From assembly GCA_964444685.1 (NCBI GenBank), contig CAYUIG010000073.1, positions 1 through 11,537 on the forward strand: a stretch of 11,537 bases of DNA. The letters run 5' to 3'. Position 1 is the first letter of the stretch, and each line of letters opens with the position of its first letter. The stretch comes from CAYUIG01 sp964444685 (GTDB lineage Bacteria; Gemmatimonadota; Gemmatimonadetes; Longimicrobiales; RSA9). Below are positions 6,511 to 11,487 of this stretch, piece by piece. The notes beneath the pieces were generated by a model that did not search any database, was not told where the DNA came from, and saw only the letters and a program-made list of their open reading frames with translations. The position numbers were made by a program, and so were the translations under genes.

Positions 6511-7811
6511 TCGCCCTCCCGCCGCTCGACGTCCCGCGCCAGCCGCACGCCCGTGAACTGCCACGTCGCTTCCGGTGGGAAGAAGTTGCGGTAGCTGGCC
6601 CTGATGTGGCTGCGGGAAGTGGCACAGCTGCCGCCGCGCAGCACGAACTGATTGCACATGAACTTGCCGTTGTACTCGCCGACCGCACCGGCCGCAGGGC
6701 GGAAGCCGGGGTACGCGCTGTAGGGGCTCGACGTCCACTCCCATACGTCGCCGTACAGCTGGCGGAGGCCGGGCCCTGCGGGGGCGGCCGCAGGATGAAA
6801 CCGCCCGCCTTCTACGAAATTCCCATCCGCCGGTACGGCCGCAGCAGCAACCTCCCATTCCGCCTCGGTCGGCAGCCGCGCGCCGGCCCAGCGTGCGAAG
6901 GCGTCCGCCTCGAAGTAGCTGAGGTGGCACACCGGTTCGGAGGGATCCACCGGGCGCATGCCGCCGAGGGTGAAGTTCATCCAGACACCATCGCGCCGTT
7001 CCCAGTAGAACGGCTCCGTCCAGCCGTGCTGCTGCACGGCCGCCCAGCCGAGCGAGAGCCACAATTCAGGCCGGCGGTAGCCGCCGTCCTCAATGAATTC
7101 CAGGTACTCGCCGTTGATCGTGAGCCGGTCTGCGAGTTCGAACGGTTCGAGGAAGCGGCGGTGGCGCGGAGACTCGTTGTCGTAGGCGAAGTCGTCGCCG
7201 TCGTATCCGATCTCGTGGACGCCGCCGTCGAATGCGACCCATCCCAGCGAGGGCGCGCTGCGGCCCGTCGGCGCTGCCGCACCGGTGCCATAGACGGGAC
7301 GCATGGGATTCACCGAGAACACGTGCTTGATGTCGGTGACCATCAGCTCCTGATGCTGCTGCTCATGGTGCAATCCCAGTGTGATGAGCGGCGTCACGGC
7401 AGCGAGACGGCGGGGATCGGCTTCCTCGATGAGGCGTGTCATCGCCTCGTCCACGTGCCGGCGGTATGTCATGACGTCCGCGACCGTTGGGCGCGAAATG
7501 TAGCCGCGCTGGTCGCGGCAATGCCGCTCACCGGCCTGCTGGTAGTACGAGTTGAACAGATAGAGGTACGTGTCGTGGAGCGGCGCGTATCCCGGCAGGT
7601 GCTCCATCAGAACGAACCGTTCGAAGAACCAGGTCGTGTGGGCGAGGTGCCACTTCGTCGGGCTCACATCGGGCATCGACTGCACGACCATGTCCTCTGC
7701 GGCCAGGCCGTCGGTCAGCTGCTCCGTGAAGCTGCGGACCGCGGCATACCTGCCGGTCAGTTCAGCGGCGGGGTTGTGTTCGACAGCCGGCGGCGATGCG
7801 ATCATCGTCAT
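6507..7811 (-). CDS. egtB: Ergothioneine sulfoxide synthase EgtB (non-heme iron)
   Basis: Oxidatively joins hercynine to the sulfur of gamma-glutamylcysteine or cysteine, using O2 and a non-heme Fe(II). 434 residues, full length. The N-terminal DinB-like domain holds the iron ligands: WHLAHT (His55/His58 region) and HHEQQHQE, in which His149-x3-His153-x-Glu155 is the canonical HX3HXE motif. The C-terminal half is the formylglycine-generating/sulfatase-modifying fold: PVCHLSYFEADAFARWAGAR, LPTEAEWE, GDVWEWTSSPY, FVLRGGSCATSRSHIRASYR and NFFPPEATWQFTGVRLARD. The ATG at 7811 has GGGAG eight to nine bases upstream. It overlaps egtD by the stop. No egtA, egtC or egtE is nearby; the C-S lyase for the last step must be encoded elsewhere. 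Which thiol donor is used cannot be read with confidence. Confidence 0.96.
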   Translation of the reverse strand: MTMIASPPAVEHNPAAELTGRYAAVRSFTEQLTDGLAAEDMVVQSMPDVSPTKWHLAHTTWFFERFVLMEHLPGYAPLHDTYLYLFNSYYQQAGERHCRDQRGYISRPTVADVMTYRRHVDEAMTRLIEEADPRRLAAVTPLITLGLHHEQQHQELMVTDIKHVFSVNPMRPVYGTGAAAPTGRSAPSLGWVAFDGGVHEIGYDGDDFAYDNESPRHRRFLEPFELADRLTINGEYLEFIEDGGYRRPELWLSLGWAAVQQHGWTEPFYWERRDGVWMNFTLGGMRPVDPSEPVCHLSYFEADAFARWAGARLPTEAEWEVAAAAVPADGNFVEGGRFHPAAAPAGPGLRQLYGDVWEWTSSPYSAYPGFRPAAGAVGEYNGKFMCNQFVLRGGSCATSRSHIRASYRNFFPPEATWQFTGVRLARDVERREGD

Positions 7812-7885
7812 CTCGAACGCTCCCTGTGGTGACCGATGGCGTGTCGTCCTGGCCCCATGGAGCGGAAGATGTTCCGTTTCATCCC

Positions 7886-7904
7886 CCGGCGGTAGTACCG
7901 CCGG
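7886..7904. promoter_or_regulatory. Perfect 9-bp palindrome upstream of egtB
   Basis: CCGGCGGTA (7886-7894) and TACCGCCGG (7896-7904) are exact inverted copies around one central base, 75 bases upstream of the egtB start. It may be an operator for the egt operon or, in RNA, a hairpin in the egtB leader. It lacks a T-run, so it is not a standard terminator. A 33-codon frame (7909 down to 7808, overlapping the egtB ATG as ATGA) would encode RRYYRR from this element, but it has no ribosome site and I do not annotate it as a gene. Confidence 0.4.
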
Positions 7905-7905
7905 T

Positions 7906-8196
7906 TCATGATTCGAACGGGAGAGAGTTGACGGTCCGCTTCACGAGCCGCAGCCTGAGCAGGCGACCTTTCGGGCATCCACTACATCAGCGCGATCTGC
8001 AGTGACCCGTAGCGCAACGTCGATTTCTACACCCGCCCATCCCGTCCGGATCGAGCAGCGACACGACTGTCTCGCCGGACCGTGTCGTCGGCCCGTCGAA
8101 GTCCAGACAGGCCGCAGCCAGCCGCTCGATCCAGAAGTCCAGCGATCCGGCGGGAATCGTGAATGCGACCGTGATCTGCCCGGTACCGCGCCGGCC
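7906..8196 (-). pseudogene. Scrambled remnant of a VOC-family (glyoxalase/ring-cleaving dioxygenase-like) gene
   Basis: Three pieces typical of the N-terminal half of two-domain VOC dioxygenase-like proteins lie side by side but out of order. Minus strand 8187-8038: GTGQITVAFTIPAGSLDFW, then ERLAA, FDGPTTRSGETVV and LLDPDGM. Plus strand 7962-8036: LSGIHYISAICSDP, then TAG (8010-8012) where the family usually has Gln, then RNVDFYTR. Minus strand 7962-7928: LLRLRLVKRTVN, then SLPFES and stop. Family order is GIHHVTAI...DPQRNVDFYT-VLGLRLVKRTVN-...-GTGQ...GSLDFW...DPDG. So the middle piece is inverted relative to its neighbours, and the DPDG piece precedes rather than follows. With its frame breaks and nonsense codon it cannot make a VOC protein. 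The match is from remembered family consensus. Confidence 0.6.
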
Positions 8197-8252
8197 GTGC
8201 TCATGGCCTCTGTTGACAGATCGGTTGCAACGAGGATGTGCGAGATGTTCAT
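8190..8252 (-). pseudogene. Truncated start of a UspA-like universal stress protein gene
   Basis: The ATG at 8252 opens MNISHILVATDLSTEAMSTAG, the standard beginning of a UspA-domain protein (HILVATDLS, then a short helix). After about 20 codons the similarity ends abruptly. Here the frame continues as Arg/Ser-rich nonsense, while VOC-like sequence begins in another frame at about 8187. CAGGG lies upstream of the ATG, so an original start is plausible. Only the 5' end remains, so this is a relic fused by deletion to the adjacent VOC remnant. The motif is short, hence moderate confidence. Confidence 0.5.
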
Positions 8253-8307
8253 GAGCCCTGCCGCCGGGGGCAACCTGATCAATCCTGACGTCGCGACGTC
8301 GCGGGGC

Positions 8308-8349
8308 AAAAAAAGGGGCCGGAGTCCTCTCTGTCGAGGGCGCCGGCCC
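8308..8349 (-). terminator. Rho-independent terminator of the tRNA-Ser(CGA) unit
   Basis: On the minus strand, GGGCCGG (plus 8343-8349) pairs with CCGGCCC (plus 8316-8322) across a ~20-base loop, and a run of seven T follows (plus 8308-8314). It lies about 25 bases past the 3' end of tRNA-Ser(CGA), exactly where that transcript should end. Confidence 0.8.
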
Positions 8350-8373
8350 GGTGTCGTGGTGGTGGTGTTGGAG

Positions 8374-8457
8374 CGGAGGCGGAGGGACTCGAACCCCCAA
8401 GGGCTTGCGCCCGCCGCATTTCGAGTGCGGTGCCTTACCAGTTAGGACTACGCCTCC
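8374..8457 (-). tRNA. tRNA-Ser (anticodon CGA, reads UCG)
   Basis: The acceptor stem GGAGGCG/CGCCTCC pairs perfectly, with discriminator G at 8374. The anticodon loop is CTCGAAA with CGA at plus 8421-8423. A long variable arm (GGGCGCAAGCCC) marks a class II serine tRNA. T-arm GGGTTCGAGTCCC. CCA is not encoded. It stands apart from the main array, on the same strand, with its own promoter (8489-8517) and terminator (8308-8349). Confidence 0.96.
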
Positions 8458-8488
8458 CGGGGGATGCACAGGGCATCCTCAGCCTTTA

Positions 8489-8517
8489 AATAAAGCATTG
8501 CGGAGCCTTCGATTCAA
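8489..8517 (-). promoter_or_regulatory. Promoter of tRNA-Ser(CGA)
   Basis: On the minus strand TTGAAT (plus 8512-8517) is followed after 17 bases by TTTATT (plus 8489-8494), each four of six matches to the sigma-70 boxes. It lies in a locally AT-rich patch about 30 bases upstream of the mature tRNA 5' end. Spacing and position fit a tRNA promoter. Confidence 0.55.
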
Positions 8518-8709
8518 GCCCTCGCGCGTGCCTTGATAGGCGCGTCGATGATGCGAGTTCGGGGAGTCCGTCGGGGAAATTGGAACGGCGTGTCCGCCTA
8601 ATCTGGAGATTCCAACACGAATCTCAGGAGGGCGTGCCCCTCGCAGTGGCGCTGCTGCGAGGTCGGTTCGCACGACGTCGTGGAACCATCCACCATCCCC
8701 GGAGGAGTC

Positions 8710-9489
8710 ATGTCCAGGACTCGGCCCGCTGTTCATCCACACCGCACGTCACGCAGCTGGAGGAACGCGGTTGCGCTCGGCGTCGTCGTCGCACTCGCCG
8801 TGGGCTGCACCGAAGACGGAAGTGAAACGCTGGGACCCGCAGCATACGCCGACGCCGCGCTCGGGATGGAGACACTGGCCGGCGCGGCGCTCGAGGACGC
8901 GGGTCCTGGCACGTGTCCGGAAGGCTTCAGCCTCAGCACAGACGTGGGCTCGGCCGACGCCAACGGAAACGGGTGGGTCTGCCTCGCCGACGATTTCAGC
9001 GAGACCATCGATGACGAGATCGTGTCCGCGAGCACGAAGAAGCTGAAGGTGAACGGGCACGGCAACTTCACCGATGCGGGACAGGACGTCGAATTCCAGG
9101 ACATCTCCTTCTCGTTCCACGCGATTCCGACGGGAAGCGGTGATGACGCGAAGGGTCAGTTCGAATTCCACGATCGCGCAAACGACCTTGAGGTTCACGG
9201 CGTGGTGGCGTGTCTGGCGGGCGACGCGACCGGCATGCGGATCCAGGGCGTCGTGACGCGCAGCGACGACAAAGGGCTGCCGGTCGGAACCGAAGTCATC
9301 TGGTTCGCGGAAGACAACGGCGAGCCCGGCGCGGGCGCCGACCGCATGACCCGGCCCTCCACGCTCGGAAAGAAGAGCAAGAAGGACAAGAAGAAGGGTG
9401 AGGCTTCCGACGAGACGCCGTGTTTCAAGAAGGCCGTCAAGAAGCCGTCGCCGTTCGTGATCACGGGCGGCAACATCCAGATCCACTGA
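8710..9489 (+). CDS. Hypothetical secreted lipoprotein
   Basis: 259 residues. The ATG at 8710 is preceded by GGAGGAG with good spacing and gives a lipoprotein signal: basic start (SRTRP, HRTSRSWR), hydrophobic core (VALGVVVALAV) and VG|C with Cys33. Mature part: an acidic, low-complexity linker, then CPEGFSLSTDVGSADANGNG followed by WVC (69-91), an EF-hand/Excalibur-like loop with Asp/Asn ligands bracketed by cysteines. Next comes a domain with alternating strands (LKVNGHGNF, VEFQDISFSFHAIP, KGQFEFHD, LEVHGVVACLAG, MRIQGVVTRSDD, VIWFAEDNGEPG), probably a beta-sandwich, then a Lys-rich stretch (KKSKKDKKKG, 221-230) and a short C-terminus ending in IQIH. I recognise no characterised family. It runs against the flanking tRNA units and converges on the shared terminator at 9508-9542. 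A calcium-binding or surface-adhesion role is only a guess. Confidence 0.85.
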   Translation: MSRTRPAVHPHRTSRSWRNAVALGVVVALAVGCTEDGSETLGPAAYADAALGMETLAGAALEDAGPGTCPEGFSLSTDVGSADANGNGWVCLADDFSETIDDEIVSASTKKLKVNGHGNFTDAGQDVEFQDISFSFHAIPTGSGDDAKGQFEFHDRANDLEVHGVVACLAGDATGMRIQGVVTRSDDKGLPVGTEVIWFAEDNGEPGAGADRMTRPSTLGKKSKKDKKKGEASDETPCFKKAVKKPSPFVITGGNIQIH

Positions 9490-9507
9490 GATCGGTCGCG
9501 AAACGAA

Positions 9508-9542
9508 AAACCTCCCCGCGTTCCGTCCGCGCGGGGAGGTTT
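9508..9542. terminator. Bidirectional terminator shared by the lipoprotein gene and the tRNA array
   Basis: AACCTCCCCGCG (9509-9520) pairs perfectly with CGCGGGGAGGTT (9530-9541) around a nine-base loop, with an additional A-T pair outside. T-rich tails follow in both directions: TTTCGTTT on the plus strand, and TTTTTCGTTT on the minus strand. It lies 18 bases after the lipoprotein stop and 35 bases after tRNA-Pro, ending both converging transcripts. Confidence 0.92.
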
Positions 9543-9576
9543 CGTTTGGCGCAGGACACGCCAACTTGTACTCGAA

Positions 9577-9650
9577 TCGGGGAGACAGGATTTGAACCTG
9601 CGACCCCTGCGTCCCGAACGCAGTGCTCTACCGGGCTGAGCTACTCCCCG
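9577..9650 (-). tRNA. tRNA-Pro (anticodon CGG, reads CCG)
   Basis: Acceptor CGGGGAG/CTCCCCG with discriminator A at 9577; anticodon loop TTCGGGA with CGG at plus 9614-9616; T-arm CAGGTTCAAATCCTG. Last tRNA of the minus-strand array, followed by the terminator at 9508-9542. Confidence 0.97.
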
Positions 9651-9669
9651 AGTACAACCTTCCTGTCAG

Positions 9670-9754
9670 CGGACGGGGTGGGATTCGAACCCACGAGGGC
9701 TTTCACCCCACACGATTTCCAATCGTGCTCCTTAAGCCGCTCGGACACCCGTCC
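9670..9754 (-). tRNA. tRNA-Ser (anticodon GGA, reads UCC/UCU)
   Basis: Acceptor GGACGGG/CCCGTCC with discriminator G at 9670; anticodon loop TTGGAAA with GGA at plus 9718-9720; long class II variable arm (TGGGGTGAAAGCCCTC); T-arm GTGGGTTCGAATCCCAC. Confidence 0.97.
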
Positions 9755-9780
9755 TTGGGAACCGCGGCGCGCCCGTCGTA

Positions 9781-9866
9781 CGGAGAGGGTGGGATTCGAA
9801 CCCACGCACGCCTTTCGGGCGTGACGGTTTAGCAAACCGTTGCCGTAACCACTTGGCTACCTCTCC
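9781..9866 (-). tRNA. tRNA-Ser (anticodon GCT, reads AGC/AGU)
   Basis: Acceptor GGAGAGG/CCTCTCC with discriminator G at 9781; anticodon loop TTGCTAA with GCT at plus 9831-9833; long variable arm formed by ACGCCCGAAAGGCGT; T-arm GTGGGTTCGAATCCCAC identical to that of the neighbouring tRNA-Ser(GGA). Confidence 0.97.
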
Positions 9867-9877
9867 AAACCGCCGAA

Positions 9878-9950
9878 TTGCCCCTCCTGGGATCGAACCA
9901 GGACTCTCCTGATCCAGAGTCAGGCGTGTTGCCAATTACACCAAGGGGCA
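9878..9950 (-). tRNA. tRNA-Gln (anticodon CTG, reads CAG)
   Basis: Acceptor TGCCCCT/AGGGGCA with discriminator A at 9878; anticodon loop CTCTGGA with CTG at plus 9915-9917; T-arm CCTGGTTCGATCCCAGG. The U1-A72 start is typical of glutamine tRNAs. Confidence 0.97.
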
Positions 9951-9966
9951 GTTTCACCCTTCCAAG

Positions 9967-10035
9967 CAAGCCGGACGCCCGGAGGCGGCCGGCCCTTCAA
10001 CGACCTTGTGAAACCCACCGTTCCGAGCGCGATGG
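9967..10035 (-). repeat. tRNA-spacer repeat, copy 1 (hairpin core 9970-9993)
   Basis: The core GCCGGACGCC (9970-9979) pairs with GGCGGCCGGC (9984-9993) in a 10-bp stem with one internal mismatch (A75/G88 of the 9900s). The plus-strand loop CGGA reads UCCG on the minus-strand RNA, closed by C-G. It is followed by a less conserved tail with GAACCCA-like and GAGCGCGATGG motifs. Two further hairpin copies lie at 10701-10766 and 11283-11350. Pair four of the stem is G-C here and C-G in the others, a compensated change. No T-run, so not a plain terminator. Confidence 0.75.
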
Positions 10036-10052
10036 ATCTCACTACGACGCGA

Positions 10053-10125
10053 AGCGGGAGACGGGGCTCGAACCCGCGACCCTCAGCTTGGGAAGCTGAT
10101 GCTCTACCAACTGAGCTACTCCCGC
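10053..10125 (-). tRNA. tRNA-Gly (anticodon CCC, reads GGG)
   Basis: Acceptor GCGGGAG/CTCCCGC with discriminator T at 10053; anticodon loop TTCCCAA with CCC at plus 10090-10092; T-arm GCGGGTTCGAGCCCCGT, with a slightly imperfect stem. Confidence 0.96.
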
Positions 10126-10182
10126 ACAGCCGGCCTGCATCGGCGTCCGTAACAGGCCACTGAGCCAGTTCCGCGCAGCCAG

Positions 10183-10254
10183 AGCCACCGGTCGGACTTG
10201 AACCGACGACCGCTCGATTACGAATCGAGTGCTCTACCACTGAGCTACGGTGGC
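10183..10254 (-). tRNA. tRNA-Thr (anticodon CGT, reads ACG)
   Basis: Acceptor GCCACCG/CGGTGGC with discriminator T at 10183; anticodon loop TTCGTAA with CGT at plus 10220-10222; T-arm GTCGGTTCAAGTCCGAC. Separated from tRNA-Ala(CGC) by only four bases. Confidence 0.97.
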
Positions 10255-10258
10255 GACA

Positions 10259-10331
10259 TGGAGCTGAGGGGACTCGAACCCCTGGCCTCCTGGGTGCGAT
10301 CCAGGCGCTCTCCCAACTGAGCTACAGCCCC
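10259..10331 (-). tRNA. tRNA-Ala (anticodon CGC, reads GCG)
   Basis: Acceptor GGGGCTG/CAGCTCC with the alanine-identity G3-U70 pair visible; discriminator A at 10259; anticodon loop ATCGCAC with CGC at plus 10296-10298. Outside the anticodon arm it is almost identical to tRNA-Ala(GGC) at 10875-10947, suggesting duplication within the array. Confidence 0.97.
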
Positions 10332-10345
10332 GCGTTTCGCGGCGA

Positions 10346-10419
10346 TGGGCGCGAGAGGACTCGAACCTCTGACCTCTACGATGTCAACGTAGCGCTCTAA
10401 CCAACTGAGCTACGCGCCC
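10346..10419 (-). tRNA. tRNA-Val (anticodon GAC, reads GUC/GUU)
   Basis: Acceptor GGGCGCG/CGCGCCC with discriminator A at 10346; anticodon loop TTGACAT with GAC at plus 10383-10385; T-arm AGAGGTTCGAGTCCTCT. Its 5' end is one base from the CCA end of tRNA-Tyr. Confidence 0.97.
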
Positions 10420-10420
10420 A

Positions 10421-10506
10421 TGGTGGTGGGGGAAGGATTCGAACCTTCGTAGGCTGTCGCCAGCAGATTTACAGTCTGCCCCGTTTGGCCGCTTCGGTAC
10501 CCCACC
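10421..10506 (-). tRNA. tRNA-Tyr (anticodon GTA) with encoded CCA end
   Basis: Acceptor GGTGGGG/CCCCACC with discriminator A at 10424, followed directly by CCA (plus 10421-10423). Anticodon loop CTGTAAA with GTA at plus 10470-10472; long class II variable arm, normal for bacterial tyrosine tRNA. It is the only tRNA here with a genome-encoded CCA; the others need CCA addition. Confidence 0.97.
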
Positions 10507-10513
10507 AATCGAG

Positions 10514-10587
10514 TGCGCCCGGGAGGAGTCGAACCCCCAGCCTTTGGATCCGTAGTCCAACGCTCTGTCCAGTTGAGCTACGGGCGC
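10514..10587 (-). tRNA. tRNA-Arg (anticodon ACG, reads CGN via inosine)
   Basis: Acceptor GCGCCCG/CGGGCGC with discriminator A at 10514; anticodon loop CTACGGA with ACG at plus 10551-10553, expected to be deaminated to ICG by TadA. The only A34 tRNA in the array. Confidence 0.97.
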
Positions 10588-10600
10588 ATTGTGTACGGCA

Positions 10601-10684
10601 TGCCCACGACAGGACTCGAACCTGTACGCCATTTCTGGCACTGGTCCCTCAAACCAGCCTGTCTACCAATTTCAGCACGTGGGC
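10601..10684 (-). tRNA. tRNA-Leu (anticodon GAG, reads CUC/CUU)
   Basis: Acceptor GCCCACG/CGTGGGC with discriminator A at 10601; anticodon loop TTGAGGG with GAG at plus 10648-10650; long class II variable arm (TGCCAGAAATGGCGT); T-arm ACAGGTTCGAGTCCTGT. Confidence 0.96.
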
Positions 10685-10700
10685 GTCGCGCCTTTTCAGG

Positions 10701-10766
10701 CGAGCCCGACGCCCGGAGGCGGCGGACCCTTCATGGCCTGGCGGACCCCCATTCATGGCGCGATGG
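10701..10766 (-). repeat. tRNA-spacer repeat, copy 2 (hairpin core 10704-10727)
   Basis: GCCCGACGCC (10704-10713) pairs with GGCGGCGGAC (10718-10727). Position nine of the second arm is A, giving C/A on the plus strand but a G-U wobble in minus-strand RNA, the strand the tRNAs are read from. Same internal mismatch and CGGA (UCCG on minus) loop as copy 1. The tail again ends in GCGCGATGG. It lies between tRNA-Leu(CAG) and tRNA-Leu(GAG). Confidence 0.75.
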
Positions 10767-10788
10767 GTCGCCGACCTGCACGAGATGG

Positions 10789-10872
<84 letters not shown>

Positions 10873-10874
10873 GA

Positions 10875-10947
10875 TGGAGCTGAGGGGAGTCGAACCCCTG
10901 ACCTCGTGAATGCCATTCACGCGCTCTCCCAACTGAGCTACAGCCCC
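10875..10947 (-). tRNA. tRNA-Ala (anticodon GGC, reads GCC/GCU)
   Basis: Acceptor GGGGCTG/CAGCTCC with G3-U70; discriminator A at 10875; anticodon loop ATGGCAT with GGC at plus 10912-10914. Near-identical to tRNA-Ala(CGC) outside the anticodon arm. Confidence 0.97.
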
Positions 10948-11006
10948 AACCCGCGCGCTTCTCCGACGCGCGCTCCGCGGACCCGAATTTTCAATCAGCG
11001 GCACAG

Positions 11007-11080
11007 CGGGGCTGACGGGACTCGAACCCGCGACCTCCGGTGTGACAGACCGGCACTCTAACCGGCTGAGCTACAGCCCC
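11007..11080 (-). tRNA. tRNA-Asp (anticodon GTC)
   Basis: Acceptor GGGGCTG/CAGCCCC with discriminator G at 11007, the aspartate identity base; anticodon loop CTGTCAC with GTC at plus 11044-11046; T-arm GCGGGTTCGAGTCCCGT. Confidence 0.97.
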
Positions 11081-11098
11081 TTTTCCATCCCGACACAG

Positions 11099-11171
11099 AG
11101 CGGGCGACCGGACTCGAACCGGCGACCTTCTGCATGGCAAGCAGACGCTCTACCAACTGAGCTACGCCCGC
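11099..11171 (-). tRNA. tRNA-Gly (anticodon GCC, reads GGC/GGU)
   Basis: Acceptor GCGGGCG/CGCCCGC with discriminator T at 11099; anticodon loop TTGCCAT with GCC at plus 11136-11138; T-arm GCCGGTTCGAGTCCGGT. Confidence 0.97.
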
Positions 11172-11192
11172 ATGACCGCTCTGTACAACCCA

Positions 11193-11264
11193 TGCCCCCA
11201 CGGGGAATCGAACCCCGGTCTCCACCTTGAAAGAGTGGCGTCCTGGCCGTTAGACGATGGGGGC
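11193..11264 (-). tRNA. tRNA-Glu (anticodon TTC, reads GAA/GAG)
   Basis: Acceptor GCCCCCA/TGGGGGC with discriminator A at 11193; anticodon loop CTTTCAA with TTC at plus 11229-11231, the stem including one G-U pair; T-arm CGGGGTTCGATTCCCCG, shared with the partial tRNA-Glu(CTC). The only U34 tRNA in the window. Confidence 0.96.
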
Positions 11265-11282
11265 CAGTTCGGCCCTTCACTG

Positions 11283-11350
11283 CGAGCCCGACGCCCGGAG
11301 GCGGCGGGCCTTTCATCGCCCGGCCGAACCCACCTTTCCGAGCGCGATGG
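11283..11350 (-). repeat. tRNA-spacer repeat, copy 3 (hairpin core 11286-11309)
   Basis: GCCCGACGCC (11286-11295) pairs with GGCGGCGGGC (11300-11309), all pairs Watson-Crick except the shared internal A/G position; the loop is CGGA (UCCG on minus). Tail GAACCCACCTTTCCGAGCGC, then GATGG, is the best-preserved version. It lies between tRNA-Thr(GGT) and tRNA-Glu(TTC), followed at once by a partial fourth copy. Confidence 0.75.
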
Positions 11351-11396
11351 CGGCGGGCCATTCACGTTCGGCCGAACCCACCTTTTCCGGACGCGA
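11349..11396 (-). repeat. Partial fourth copy of the tRNA-spacer repeat (hairpin 5' arm missing)
   Basis: GGCGGCGGGCCATTCACG followed by GGCCGAACCCACCTTTTCCG and GACGCGA repeats the second hairpin arm and tail of copy 3 in tandem, with a few substitutions. It lacks the GCCCGACGCC arm, so it cannot form the hairpin. It looks like a local duplication. Confidence 0.65.
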
Positions 11397-11400
11397 CTCA

Positions 11401-11472
<72 letters not shown>

Positions 11473-11487
11473 ACCGTCCCCACTCCA

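Noticed and set aside
8002..8445. Plus-strand frame across the relic region and tRNA-Ser
   Set aside because: Its C-terminal part is the reverse complement of the tRNA and terminator; no ribosome site.
8581..8619. TTGGAA...TTCCAA dyad upstream of the lipoprotein gene as an operator
   Set aside because: Six-base arms with a 26-base gap are weak, and no convincing -35/-10 pair with correct spacing is nearby.
10950..10975. GCGCGC-rich inverted repeat between tRNA-Ala(GGC) and tRNA-Asp as a terminator
   Set aside because: Simple GC-alternating sequence pairs by chance, and no T-run follows in the direction of tRNA transcription.
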